From Apostichopus japonicus (lineage: Eukaryota > Echinodermata > Holothuroidea > Aspidochirotida > Stichopodidae): a DNA stretch of 64,000 nt. A model generated the notes under the pieces. That model was not told where the DNA came from. It did not search any database and saw only the letters and a list, made by a program, of their open reading frames with translations. This document shows, piece after piece, positions 26,900 through 42,340 of this stretch (positions are counted from its first letter, which is position 1; each line of letters begins with the position of its first letter). The stretch covers positions 21,927,984-21,991,983 of the forward strand of contig NC_092564.1 of NCBI RefSeq assembly GCF_037975245.1, written 5' to 3'. The position numbers and the translations under genes were made by a program.

Positions 26900-29800
26900 G
26901 TTCGACACCGATCAATCGAATGACACCCATCAATCGAATGTTCGACACAGATCATTCGAATGTTCGACACCAATCTATCAAATGATCGACACCGATCATT
27001 CGAATGTTCGGCACCCATCAATCGAATGTTCGGCACCGATCAATCGAATGTGCGGCACCGATCAATCGAATGTGCGGCACACACCATTCGAATGTTCGGC
27101 ACCCATCAATCGAATGTTCGACACCGATCAATGGAATGTTCGGCACCAATCAATCGAATGAACCACACCGATCAATCGAATGTGCGTTATCGATTAATCG
27201 ATTGTGCGACACCCATCAATCGAATGTTCGACACCGATCAATCGAATGACACCCATCAATCGAATGTTCGACACAGATCATTCGAAGGTTCGGCACCCAT
27301 CAATCGAATGTTCGACACCGATCAATCGAATGACACCCATCAATCGAATGTTCGACAGCTATCATTCGAATGTTCGGCACCAATCAATCGAATGTTCGAC
27401 ACCGATCAATCGAATGTGCGACACCGACCAAACGAATGTGCAGTACCGATCAATCGAATGTTCGACACCGATCAATGTGCGACACCCATCAATCGAATGT
27501 TCGACACCGATCAATCGAATGTGCATTATCGATCAATCGATTGTGCGACACCCATCAATCGAATGTTCGTCACCCATCAATCGAATGTTCGGCACCAATC
27601 AATCGAATGTTCGACACCGATCATTCGAATGTTCGGTAACAATCAATCGAATGTGCGGCACCGATAAATCGAATGTGCCACACCGATCAATCGCGTGTGC
27701 GACACCCATCGAATTTCGACACCCATCATTCGAATGTTCGGCACCTATCAATCGAATGTGCAGTACCGATCAATCGAATGTTCGACACCCATCAATCGAA
27801 TGTTCGACACCGATCAATCAAATGTGCGACACCCATCAATCGAATGTTCGACACCGATCATTCGAATGTTCGACACCGATCAATCGAATGTTCGACACCG
27901 ATCATTCGAATGTTCGACACCGATCAATCGAATGTGCGATACCCATCAATCGAATGTTCGACACCGATCATTCGAATGTTCGGCACCTATCAATCGAATG
28001 TGAGGCACTGATCATTCGAATGATCGGCACTGATCAATCAAATGTTCGACACCTATCATTCGAATGTTCGGCACCAATCAATCGAATGTGCGACACCGAT
28101 CAATCGTATGTGCGACACCGACCAAACGAATGTGCAGTACCGATCAATCGAATGTTCGACACCGATCAATCGAATGTGCACTACCGATCAATCGAATGTT
28201 CGGCACCCATCAATCGAATGTTCGACACCCATTAATCGAATGTTCGACACCGATCAATCGAATGATACTCATCAATCGAATGTTCGACACAGATCATTCA
28301 AATGTTCGGCACCAATCAATCGAATGTTCGACACCGATCATTCGAATGTTCGGCACCAATCAATCGAATGTTCGACACAGATCATTCGAATGTTCGACAC
28401 AGATCAATCGAATGTGCGAAACCGAACAATCGGATGTGCGACACCGATCAATCGAATGTTCGACACCGATCAATCGAATGACACGCATCAATCGAATGTT
28501 CGACACAGATCAATCGAATGTGCGACACCGATCATTCGAATGTTCGACACCCATCAATCAAATGTTCGACACCGATCATTCGAATGTTCGGCACCCATCA
28601 ATCGAATGTTCGGCACCCATCAATCGAATGTTCGACACCGATAAATCGAATGTGCGAAACCCATCAATCGAATGTTCGACACAGATCATTCGAATGTTCG
28701 GCACCCATCAATCGAATGTGCGACATCGATAAATCGAATGTGCGACACCCATCAATCAAATGACACCCATCAATCGAATGTTCGACACCGATCATTCGAA
28801 TATTCGGCACCCATCAATCGAATGTTCGACACCGATCAATCGAATGACACCCATCAATCGAATGTTCGACACCTATCATTCGAATGTTCGGCACCAATCA
28901 ATCGAATGTGCGACACCGACCAAACGAATGTGCAGTACCGATCAATCGAATGTTCGACACCGATCAATGTGCGACACCAATCAATCAAATGTTCGACATC
29001 GATCATTCGAATGTTCGGCACCCATCAATCGAATGTGCGACACAGATCATTCGAATGTTCGGCACCAATCAATCAGATGTTCGACACCGATCAATCGAAT
29101 GACACCAATCAATCGAATGTTAGACACAGATCATTCGAATGTTCGGCACCGATTAATCGAATGTGCGACACCGATCAATCGGATGTGCGACACCCATCGA
29201 ATGTTCGACACCCATCAATCGAATGACACCCATCAATCGAATGTTCGACACCGATCATTCGAATGTTCGGCACCCATCAATCGAATGTTCGACACCGATC
29301 AATCGAATGACACCCATCAATCGAATGTTCGACACAGATCATTCGAATGTTCGGCACCCATCAATCGAATGTGCAGTACCGATCAATCGAATGTTCTACA
29401 CCCATCAATCGAATGTGCGACACCGATCAATCGAATGTTCTACACCGATCATTTGAATGTTCGGCACCCATCAATCGAATGTTCGGCACCCATCAATCGA
29501 ATGTTCGACACCGATCAATCGAATGTTCGGCACCAATCAATCGAATGTTTGGCACCCATCAATCAAATGTTCGACACCGATCATTCGAATGTTCGGCACC
29601 CATCAATCGAATGTTCGGCACCCATCAATCGAATGTTCGACACCGATAAATCGAATGTGCGAAACCCATCAATCGAATGTTCGACACAGATCATTCGAAT
29701 GTTCGGCACCCATCAATCGAATGTGCGACATCGATAAATCGAATGTGCGACACCCATCAATCAAATGACACCCATCAATCGAATGTTCGACACCGATCAT

Positions 29801-32137
29801 TCGAATGTTCGGCACCTATCAATCGAATGTGCAGTACCGATCAATCGAATGTGCGACACCCATTATTCGAATGTTCGACACCGATCAATCAAATGTGCGA
29901 CACCCATCAATCGAATGTTCGACACCGATCAATCGGATGTGCGACACCCATCGAATGTTCGACACCGATCATTCGAAAGTTCGGCACCTATCAATCGAAT
30001 GTGAGGCACCGATCATTCGAATGATCGGCACCAATCAATCAAATGTTCGACACCCATCAATCGAATGTGCGGCACCCATCAATCGAATGTTCGACACCGA
30101 TCAATCGAATGACACCGATCAATCGAATGTTCGACACAGATCATTCGAATGTTCGGCACCAATCAATCGAATGTGCAGTACCGATCAATCGAATGTGCGA
30201 CACCCATCAATCGAATGTGCGACACCGATCAATCGAATGTTCTACATCGATCATTCGAATGTTCGAAACCGATCAATCGGATGTGCGACACCCATCAATC
30301 GAATGTTCGACACCGATCATTCGAATGTTCGACACCCATCAATCAAATGTTCGACACCGATCATTCGAATGTTCGGCACCCATCAATCGAATGTTCGGCA
30401 CCGATCAATCGAATGTGCGGCACCGATCAATCGAATGTGCGGCTCAAACCATTCGAATGTTCGGCACCCATCAATCGAATGTTCGACACCGATCAATCGA
30501 ATGTTCGGCACCAATCAATCGAATGAACCACACCGATCAATCGAATGTGCGTTATCGATTAATCGATTGTGCGACACCCATCAATCGAATGTTCGGCACC
30601 AATCAATCGAATGTTCGACACCGATCATTCGAATGTTCGGTACCAATCAATCGAATGTGCGGCACCGATTAATCGAATGTGCGACACCGATCAATCGGGT
30701 GTGCGACACCCATCGAATTTCGACACCGATCATTCGAATGTGCGACGCCCATCAATCGAATGTTCGACACCGATCATTCGAATGTTCGGCACCCATCAAT
30801 CGAATGTGCGACATCGATAAATCGAATGTGCGACACCCAACAATCGAATGTGCGAAACCCATCAATCGAATGTGCGACACCAATCAATCGAATGTTCGAC
30901 ACCGATCAATCGAATGTGCGGTACCGCTCCATCGTATGTACAGTACCGATCAATGGAATGTGCGACACCCATCAATCGAATGTTCGACACCGATCATTCG
31001 AATGTTCGGCACCCATCAATCGAATGTGCGACATCGATAAATCGAATATGCGACACCGATCAATCGGATGTGCGACACCGATCAATCGAATGTTCGACAC
31101 CGATCAATCGAATGACACCCATCAATCGAATGTTCGACACCGATCATTCGAATGTTCGACACCAATCTATCAAATGATCGACACCGATCATTCGAATGTT
31201 CGGCACCCATCAATCGAATGTTCGGCACCGATCAATCGAATGTGCGGCACCGATCAATCGAATGTGCGGCACACACCATTCGAATGTTCGGCACCCATCA
31301 ATCGAATGTTCGACACCGATCAATCGAATGTTCGGCACCAATCAATCGAATGAACCACACCGATCAATCGAATGTGCGTTATCGATTAATCGATTGTGCG
31401 ACACCCATCAATCGAATGTTCGGCACCAATCAATCGAATGTTCGACACCGATCATTCGAATGTTCGGTACCAATCAATCGAATGTGCGGCACCGATTAAT
31501 CGAATGTGCGACACCGATCAATCGGGTGTGCGACACACATCGAATTTCGACACCGATCAATCGAATGTGCGACACCCATCAATCGAATGTTCGGCACCCA
31601 TCAATCGAATGTTCGACGCCCATCAATCGAATGTTCGACACCGATCATTCGAATGTTCGGCACCCATCAATCGAATGTGCGACATCGATAAATCGAATGT
31701 GCGACACCCAACAATCGAATGTGCGAAACCCATCAATCGAATGTGCGACACCAATCAATCGAATGTTCGACACCGATAAATCGAATGTGCGGTACCGCTC
31801 CATCGTATGTACAGTACCGATCAATGGAATGTGCGACACCCATCAATCGAATGTTCGACACCGATCATTCGAATAATCGGCACCCATCAATCGAATGTGC
31901 GACATCGATAAATCGAATATGCGACACCGATCAATCGGATGTGCGACACCGATCAATCGAATGTTCGACACCGATCAATCGAATGACACCCATCAATCGA
32001 ATGTTCGACACAGATCATTCGAATGTTCGGCACCAATCAATCAAATGATCGACACCGATCATTCGAATGTTCGGCACCCATCAATCGAATGTTCGGCACC
32101 GATCAATCGAATGTGCGGCACCGATCAATCGAATGAC
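26900..32137. repeat. 5.2-kb block, second copy
   Basis: This is the partner of 20,569-25,748. It has about 212 bp near 28,682-28,909 and 66 bp near 29,420-29,480 that the first copy lacks. It lacks 110 bp at the CGGCTCACACC unit and another 110 bp that the first copy has near 24,860-24,970. Confidence 0.85.
27210..28394. repeat. 1.19-kb block, copy 3 of 3
   Basis: Same unit order as 20,879-22,063, and again directly after a TTATCGATTAATCGATTG unit. It forms part of the larger 5.2-kb duplication. Private changes include GGTAACAATC near 27,636 and GACACCCATCATTCG near 27,720. Confidence 0.8.
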
Positions 32138-33137
32138 ACCCATCAATCGAATGTTCGACACCGATCATTCGAATGTTCGACACCAATCTATCAAATGATC
32201 GACACCGATCATTCGAATGTTCGGCACCCATCAATCGAATGTTCGGCACCGATCAATCGAATGTGCGGCACCGATCAATCGAATGTGCGGCACACACCAT
32301 TCGAATGTTCGGCACCCATCAATCGAATGTTCGACACCGATCAATCGAATGTTCGGCACCAATCAATCGAATGAACCACACCGATCAATCGAATGTGCGT
32401 TATCGATTAATCGATTGTGCGACACCCATCAATCGAATGTTCGGCACCAATCAATCGAATGTTCGACACCGATCATTCGAATGTTCGGTACCAATCAATC
32501 GAATGTGCGGCACCGATTAATCGAATGTGCGACACCGATCAATCGGGTGTGCGACACACATCGAATTTCGACACCGATCAATCGAATGTGCGACACCCAT
32601 CAATCGAATGTTCGGCACCCATCAATCGAATGTTCGACGCCCATCAATCGAATGTTCGACACCGATCATTCGAATGTTCGGCACCCATCAATCGAATGTG
32701 CGACATCGATAAATCGAATGTGCGACACCCAACAATCGAATGTGCGAAACCCATCAATCGAATGTGCGACACCAATCAATCGAATGTTCGACACCGATAA
32801 ATCGAATGTGCGGTACCGCTCCATCGTATGTACAGTACCGATCAATGGAATGTGCGACACCCATCAATCGAATGTTCGACACCGATCATTCGAATAATCG
32901 GCACCCATCAATCGAATGTGCGACATCGATAAATCGAATATGCGACACCGATCAATCGGATGTGCGACACCGATCAATCGAATGTTCGACACCGATCAAT
33001 CGAATGACACCCATCAATCGAATGTTCGACACAGATCATTCGAATGTTCGGCACCAATCAATCAAATGATCGACACCGATCATTCGAATGTTCGGCACCC
33101 ATCAATCGAATGTTCGGCACCGATCAATCGAATGTGC
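31096..33137. repeat. 1,021-bp tandem duplication
   Basis: Bases 31,096-32,116 and 32,117-33,137 are adjacent copies. Landmarks repeat at exactly 1,021 bp: CACCAATCTATC (31,160 and 32,181), TTATCGATTAATCG (31,379 and 32,400), GGTACCGCTCC (31,791 and 32,812) and CGAATAATCGG (31,872 and 32,893). I saw no differences. The region 25,728-26,052 also continues the second copy as 33,138-33,462. Confidence 0.85.
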
Positions 33138-36100
33138 GGCACCGATCAATCGAATGTGCGGCACACACCATTCGAATGTTCGACACCGATCATTCGAATG
33201 TTCGGCACCCATCAATCGAATGTTCGACACCGATCAAGCGAATGACACCCATCAATCGAATGTTCGACACAGATCATTCGAATGTTCGGCACCCATCAAT
33301 CGAATGTGCGACATCGATAAATCGAATGTGCGACACCCATCAATCGAATGACACCGATCAATCGAATGTTCGACACCGATCATTCGAATGTTCGACACCC
33401 ATCAATCGAATGTTCGACACCGATCAATCGAATGACACCCATCAATCGAATGTTCGACACCGATCATTCGAATGTTCGACACCCATCAATCAAATGTTCG
33501 ACACCGATCATTCGAATGTTCGGCACCCATCAATCGAATGTTCGGCACCGATCAATCGAATGTGCGGCACCGATCAATCGAATGTGCGGCTCAAACCATT
33601 CGAATGTTCGGCAGCCATCAATCGAATGTTCGACACCGATCAATCGAATGTTCGGCACCAATCAATCGAATGAACCACACCGATCAATCGAATGTGCGTT
33701 ATCGATTAATCGATTGTGCGACACCCATCAATCGAATGTTCGGCACCAATCAATCGAATGTTCGACACCGATCATTCGAATGTTCGGTACCAATCAATCG
33801 AATGTGCGGCACCGATTAATCGAATGTGCGACACCGATCAATCGGGTGTGCGACACCCATCGAATTTCGACACCGATCATTCGAATGTGCGACACCCATC
33901 AATCGAATGTTCGGTACCCATCAATCGAATGTTCGACGCCCATCAATCGAATGTTCGACACCGATCATTCGAATGTTCGGCACCCATCAATCGAATGTGC
34001 GACATCGATAAATCGAATGTGCGACACCCAACAATCGAATGTGCGAAACCCATCAATCGAATGTGCGACACCAATCAATCGAATGTTCGACACCGATAAA
34101 TCGAATGTGCGGTACCGCTCCATCGTATGTACAGTACCGATCAATGGAATGTGCGACACCCATCAATCGAATGTTCGACACCGATCATTCGAATGTTCGG
34201 CACCCATCAATCGAATGTGCGACATCGATAAATCGAATATGCGACACCGATCAATCGGATGTGCGACACCGATCAATCGAATGTTCGACACCGATCAATC
34301 GAATGACACCCATCAATCGAATGTTCGACACCGATCATTCGAATGTTCGACACCAATCTATCAAATGATCGACACCGATCATTCGAATGTTCGGCACCCA
34401 TCAATCGAATGTTCGGCACCGATCAATCGAATGTGCGGCACCGATCAATCGAATGTGCGGCACACACCATTCGAATGTTCGGCACCCATCAATCGAATGT
34501 TCGACACCGATCAATCGAATGTTCGGCACCGATTAATCGAATGTGCGACACCGATCAATCGAATGTGCGGCACACACCATTCGAATGTTCGACACCGATC
34601 ATTCGAATGTTCGGCACCCATCAATCGAATGTTCGACACCGATCAAGCGAATGACACCCATCAATCGAATGTTCGACACAGATCATTCGAATGTTCGGCA
34701 CCCATCAATCGAATGTGCGACATCGATAAATCGAATGTGCGACACCCATCAATCGAATGACACCGATCAATCGAATGTTCGACACCGATCATTCGAATGT
34801 TCGACACCCATCAATCGAATGTTCGACACCGATCAATCGAATGACACCCATCAATCGAATGTTCGACACAGATCATTCGAATGTTCGGCACCCATCAATC
34901 GAATGTGCAGTACCGATCAATCGAATGTGCGACACCCATCAATCGAATGGGCGACACCGATCAATCGAATGTTCTACAACGATCATTCGAATGTTCGGCA
35001 CCCATCAATCGAATGTGCGGCACCGATCAATCGAATGTGCGGCACACACCATTCGAATGTGAGGCACCGATCATTCGAATGATCGGCACCAATCAATCAA
35101 ATGTTCGACACCTATCATTCGAATGTTCGGTACCAATCAATCGAATGTGCGGCACCGATAAATCGAATGTGCCACACCGATCAATCGGGTGTGCGACACC
35201 CATCGAATTTCGACACCGATCATTCGAATGTTCGGCACCTATCAATCGAATGTGCAGTACCGATCAATCGAATGTGCGACACCCATCAATCGAATGTTCG
35301 ACACCGATCAATCAAATGTGCGACACCCATCAATCGAATGTTCGACACCGATCAATCAAATGTGCGACACCCATCAATCGAATGTTCGACACCCATCAAT
35401 GGAATGTTCGACACCCATCAATCGAATGTGCGACACCCATCAATCGAATGTTCGACACCAATCAATCGAATGTTCGACACCGATCAATCAAATGTGCGAC
35501 ATCCATCAATCGAATGTTCGACACCAATCAATCGAATGTTCGACACCGATCAATCAAATGTGCGACATCCATCAATCGAATGTTCGACACCCATCATTCG
35601 AATGTTCGACACCGATCAATCGAATGTGCATTACCGATCAATCGAATGATACCCATCAATCGAATGTTAGACACAGATCATTCGAATGTTCGGCACCGAT
35701 TAATCGAATGTGCGACACCGATCAATCGGATGTGCGACACCCATCGAATGTTCGACACCGATCATTCGAATGTTCGGCACCTATCAATCGAATGTGAGGC
35801 ACCGATCATTCGAATGATCGGCACCAATCAATCAAATGTTCGACACCTATCATTCGAATGTTCGGCACCAATCAATCGAATGTGCGACACCGATCAATCG
35901 TATGTGCGACACCGACCAAACGAATGTGCAGTACCGATCAATCGAATGTTCGACACCGATCAATCGAATGTGCGACACCGACCAAACGAATGTGCAGTAC
36001 CAATCAATCGAATGTTCGACACCGATCAATCTAATGTGCACTACCGATCAATCGAATGTTCGGCACCCATCAATCGAATGTTCGACACCCATCGATCGAA

Positions 36101-39100
36101 TGTTCGACACCGATCAATCGAATGTGCAGTACCGATCAATCGAATGTGCGACACCCATCAATCGAATGTGCGACACCCATCAATCGAATGTTCGACATCA
36201 ATCAATCGAATGTTCGACACCGATCAATAAAATGTGCAGTACCGATCAATGGAATGTGCGACACCCATCAATCGAATGTTCGGCACCCATCAATCGAATG
36301 TTCGACGCCCATCAATCGAATGTTCGAAACCGATCAATCGAATGATAACCATCAATCGAATGTTCGACACAGATCATTCGAATGTTCGGCACCAATCAAT
36401 CAAATGTTCGACACCGATCATTCGAATGTTCGGCACCCATCAATCGAATGTTCGGCACCGATTAATCGAATATGCGACACCGACCAAACGAATGCGTAAT
36501 ACCGATCAATCGAATGTTCGACTCCGATCAATCGAATGTTCGACACCGATCAATCGAATGTGCGACACCCATCAATCGAATGATACCCATCAATCGAATG
36601 TTCGACACAGATCAATCGAATGTTCGGCACCCATCAATCGAATGTGCGACATCGATAAATCGAATGTGCGACACCCATCAATCAGATGTGCGACACCGAT
36701 CAATCAGATGTGCGACACCGATCAATCGAATGTTCGACACCGATCAATCGAATGACACCAATCAATCGAATGTTAGACACAGATCATTCGAATGTTCGGC
36801 ACCGATTAATCGAATGTGCGACACCGATCAATCGGATGTGCGACACCCATCGAATGTTCGACACCGATCATTCGAATGTTCGGCACCAATCAATCGAATG
36901 TGCGACGCCGATCAATCGAATGTGCGACACCGACCAAACGAATGTGCAGTACCGATCAATCGAATGTTCGACACCGATCATTCGAATGTTCGACACCCAT
37001 CAATCAAATGTTCGACACCGATCATTCGAATGTTCGGCACCCATCAATCGAATGTTCTGCACCCATCAATCGAATGTTCGACACCGATCATTCGAATGTT
37101 CGACACCGATCAATCGAATGTGCAGTACCGATCAATCGAATGATACCCATCAATGGAATGTTCGACACCGATCAATCGAATGTGCGACACCGACCAAACT
37201 AATGTGCAATACCGATCAATCGAATGTGCGACACCGATCAATCGGATGTGCGACACCCATCAATCGAATGTTCGAATCCGATTAATCAAATGTTCGACAC
37301 ATATCATTCGAATGTTCGGCACCAATCAATCGAATGTGCGACACCGATCAATCGAATGTGCGACACCGACCAAACGAATGTGCAGTACCGATCAATCGAA
37401 TGTTCGACACCGATCAATCGAATGTGCACTACCGATCAATCGAATGTTCGGCACCCATCAATCGAATGTTCGACACCCATCGATCGAATGTTCGACACCG
37501 ATCAATCGAATGTGCAGTACCGATCAATCGAATGTGCGACACCCATCAATCGAATGTGCGACACCCATCAATCGAATGTTCGACATCAATCAATCGAATG
37601 TTCGACACCGATCAATAAAATGTGCAGTACCGATCAATCGAATGTTCGGCACCCATCAATCGAATGTTCGACGCCCATCAATCGAATGTTCGAAACCGAT
37701 CAATCGAATGATAACCATCAATCGAATGTTCGACACAGATCATTCGAATGTTCGGCACCAATCAATCAAATGTTCGACACCGATCAATCGAATGATACTC
37801 ATCAATCGAATGTTCGAAACCGATCAATCGAATGATAACCATCAATCGAATATGCGACACCGACCAAACGAATGCGCAATACCGATCAATCGAATGTTCG
37901 ACTCCGATCAATCGAATGATACCCATCAATCGAATGTTCGACACAGATCAATCGAATGTTCGGCACCAATCAATCGAATGTGCGACACCGATCAATCGAA
38001 TGTGCGACACCGACCAAACGAATGTGCAGTACCGATCAATCGAATGTGCGACACCCATCAATCGAATGTTCGGCACCCATCAATCGAATGTTCGACACCC
38101 ATCAATCGAATGTTCGACACCGATCAATCGAATGATACTCTTAAATCGAATATTCGACACAGATCATTCGAATGTTCGGCACCAATCAATCGAATGTTCG
38201 ACACCGATTATTCGAATGTTCGGCATCCATCAATCGAATGTTCGACACCGATCAATCGAATGATACCCATCAATCGAATGTTCGACACAGATCATTCGAA
38301 TGTTCCTCACCAATCAATCAAATGTTCGACACCGATCATTCGAATGTTCGGCACCCATCAATTGAATGTTCGGCACCGATTAATCGAATATGCGACACCG
38401 ACCAAACTAAGGTGCAATACCGATCAATCGAATGTGCGACACCGATCAATCGGATGTGCGACACCCATCAATCGAATGTTCGAATCCGATTATTCGAATG
38501 TTCCGCACCCATCAATCGAATGTGCGGCACCGATTAATCGAATGTGCGACACCCATCAATCGAATGTTCGACACCGATCAATCGAATGATACTCATCAAT
38601 CGAATGTTCGACACAGATCATTGAAATGTTCGGCACCAATCAATCGAATGTTCGACACAGATCATTCGAATGTTCGACACCGATCAATAGAATGTGCGGC
38701 ACCGATTAATCGAATGTGCCACACCGATCAATCGGGTGTGCGACACCCATCGAATTTCGACACCGATCATTCGAATGTTCGGCACCTATCAATCGAATGT
38801 GCAGAACCGATCAATCGAATGTGCGACACTTATCAATCGAATGTTCGACACCGATCAATAGAATGTTCGGTATTGATCAATCGTATGCTCGGCACCCATC
38901 AATCGAATGTGCGACATCGATAAATCGAATGTGCGACACCCATCAATCGAATGTGCGACATCGATCAAACAGATGTGCGACACCGATCAATCGAATGTTC
39001 GACACCGATCAATCGAATGACACCCATCAATCGAATGTTAGACACAGATCATTCGAATGTTCGGCACCGATTAATCGAATGTGCGACACCGATCAATCGG

Positions 39101-42100
39101 ATGTGCGACACCCATCGAATGTTCGACACCGATCATTCGAATGTTCGGCACCTATCAATCGAATGTGCGGCACCAATCATTCGAATGATCGGCACCAATC
39201 AATCAAATGTTCGACACCTATCATTCGAATGTTCGGCACCAATCAATCGAATGTGCGACACCGATCAATCGAATGTGCGACACCGACCAAACTAATGTGC
39301 AATACCGATCAATCGAATGTGCGACACCGATCAATCGGATGTGCGACACCTATCAATGGAATGTTCGAATCCGATTAATCGAATGTTCGGCACCCATCAA
39401 TCGAATGTGCGGCACCGATTAAACGAATGTGCGACACCGATCAATCGGGTGTGCGACACCCATCGAATTTCGACACCGATCATTCGAATGTTCGGCACCT
39501 ATCAATCGAATGTGCAGTACCGATCAATCGAATGTGCGACACCCATCAATCGAATGTTCGACACCGATCAATCAAATGTGCGACACCCATCAATCGAATG
39601 TTCGACACCGATCATTCGAATGTTCGACACCGATCAATCGAATGTTCGACACCGATCAATCGAATGATACCCATCAATCGAATGTTCGACACCGATCATT
39701 CGAATGTTCGGCACCCATCAATCGAATGTTCGGCACCCATCAATCGAATGTTCGACACCGATCATTCGAATGTTCGACACCGATCAATCGAATGTGCAGT
39801 ACCGATCAATCGAATGATACCCATCAATGGAATGTTCGACACCGATCAATCGAATGTGCGACACCGACCAAACTGATGTGCAATACCGATCAATCGAATG
39901 TGCGACACCGATCAATCGGATGTGCGACACCCATCAATCGAATGTTCGAATCCGATTAATCGAATGTTCGGCACCCATCAATCGCATGTGCGGCACCGAT
40001 TAATCGAATGTGCGACACCGATCAATCGGGTGTGCGACACCCATCTATCGAATGTTCGACAGCGATCAATAGAATGTTCGGTATTGATCAATCGTATGCT
40101 CGGCACCCATCAATCGAATGTGCGACATCGATAAATCGAATGTGCGACACCCATCAATCGAATGTGCGACATCGATCAATCAGATGTGCGACACCGATCA
40201 ATCGAATGTTCGACATTGATCAATCGAATGACACCCATCAATCGAATGTTAGACACAGATCATTCGAATGTTCGGCACCGATTAATCGAAAGTGCGACAC
40301 CGATCAATCGGATGTGCGACACCCATCGAATGTTCGACACCGATCATTCGAATGTTCGGCACCTATCAATCGAATGTGCGGCACCGATCATTCGAATGAT
40401 CGGCACCAATCAATCAAATGTTCGACACCTATCATTCGAATGTTCGGCACCAATCAATCGAATGTGCGACACCGATCAATCGAATATGCGACACCGACCA
40501 AACGAATGTGCAGTACCGATCAATCGAATGTTTGACACCGATCAATCGAATGTGCACTACCGATCAATCGAATGTTCGGCACCCATCAATCGAATGTTCG
40601 ACACCCATCAATCGAATGTTCGACACCGATCAATCGAATGATACTCATCAATCGAATGTTCGACACCGATCATTCGAATGTTCGACACCCATCAATCAAA
40701 TGTTCGACACCGATCATTCGAATGTTCGGCACCGATCAATCGAATGTTCGGCACCCATCAATCGAATGTTCGACACCGATCATTCGAATGTTCGACACCG
40801 ATCAATCGAATGTGCAGTACCGATCAATCGAATGATACCCATCAATGGAATGTTCGACACCGATCAATCGAATGTGCGACACCGACCAAACTAATGTGCA
40901 ATACCGATCAATCGAATGTGCGACACCGATCAATCGGATGTGCGACACCTATCAATCGAATGTTCGAATCCGATTAATCGAATGTTCGGCACCCATCAAT
41001 CGAATGTGCGGCACCGATTAAACGAATGTGCGACACCGATCAATCGGGTGTGCGACACCCATCGAATTTCGACACCGATCATTCGAATGTTCGGCACCTA
41101 TCAATCGAATGTGCAGTACCGATCAATCGAATGTGCGACACCCATCAATCGAATGTTCGACACCGATCAATCAAATGTGCGACACCCATCAATCGAATGT
41201 TCGACACCGATCATTCGAATGTTCGACACCGATCAATCGAATCTGCATTACCGATCAATCGAATGATACCCATCAATCGAATGTTCGACACCGATCATTC
41301 GAATGTTCGGCACCCATCAATCGAATGTTCGGCACCCATCAATCGAATGTTCGACCCCGATCATTCGAATGTTCGACACCGATCAATCGAATGTGCAGTA
41401 CCGATCAATCGAATGATACCCATCAATGGAATGTTCGACACCGATCAATCGAATGTGCGACACCGACCAAACTGATGTGCAATACCGATCAATCGAATGT
41501 GCGACACCGATCAATCGGATGTGCGACACCCATCAATCGAATGTTCGAATCCGATTAATCGAATGTTCGGCACCCATCAATCGAATGTGCGGCACCGATT
41601 AATCGAATGTACGACACCGATCAATCGGGTGTGCGACACCCATCTATCGAATGTTCGACACCGATCAATCGAATGATACATATCAATCGAATGTTCGACA
41701 CAGATCATTCGAATGTTCGACACCGATCAATCGAATGTGCAGTACCGATCAATCGAATGTGCGACACCCATCAATCGAATGTTCGGCACCCATCAATCGA
41801 ATGTGCGACACCCATCAATCGAATGTTCGGCACCCATCAATCGAATGTTCGGTACCGCTCCATCGTATGTACAGTACCGATCAATGGAATGTGCGACACC
41901 CATCAATCGAATGTTCGACACCGATCATTCGAATGATCGGCACCCATCAATCGAATGTGCGACATCGATAAATCGAATGTGCGACACCTATCAATCGAAT
42001 GTTCGACACAGATCATTCGAATGTTCGGCACCCATCAATCGAATATGCGACATCGATAAATCGAATGTGCGACACTTATCAATCAAATGACACCCATCAA

Positions 42101-42340
42101 TCGAATGTGCGACACCGATCATTCGAATGTTCGGCACCAATCAATCGAATGTGCGACACCGATCAATCGAATGTGCAATACCGATCAATCGAATGTGCGA
42201 CACCGATCAATCGGATGTGCGACACCGACCAAACTAATGTACAATACCGATCAATCGAATGTGCGACACCGATCAATCGGATGTGCGACACCCATCAATC
42301 GAATGTTCGAATCCGATTAATCGAATGTTCGGCACCCATA

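Larger units (their letters stand above)
18806..35100. repeat. Zone II of the satellite, with CGGCTCAAACC and GAACCACACCG units
   Basis: Variant units that are rare or absent elsewhere recur here: CGGCTCAAACCATTCG (from about 19,560), CGGCACACACCATTCG (last near 35,041), GAACCACACCG, CACCAATCTATCAAATG and TTATCGATTAATCGATTG. Sections near 20.9-23.2 kb and 27.2-29.8 kb instead match zone I, so zone I-type sequence lies inside this zone. No gene or unique sequence was seen. Confidence 0.6.
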
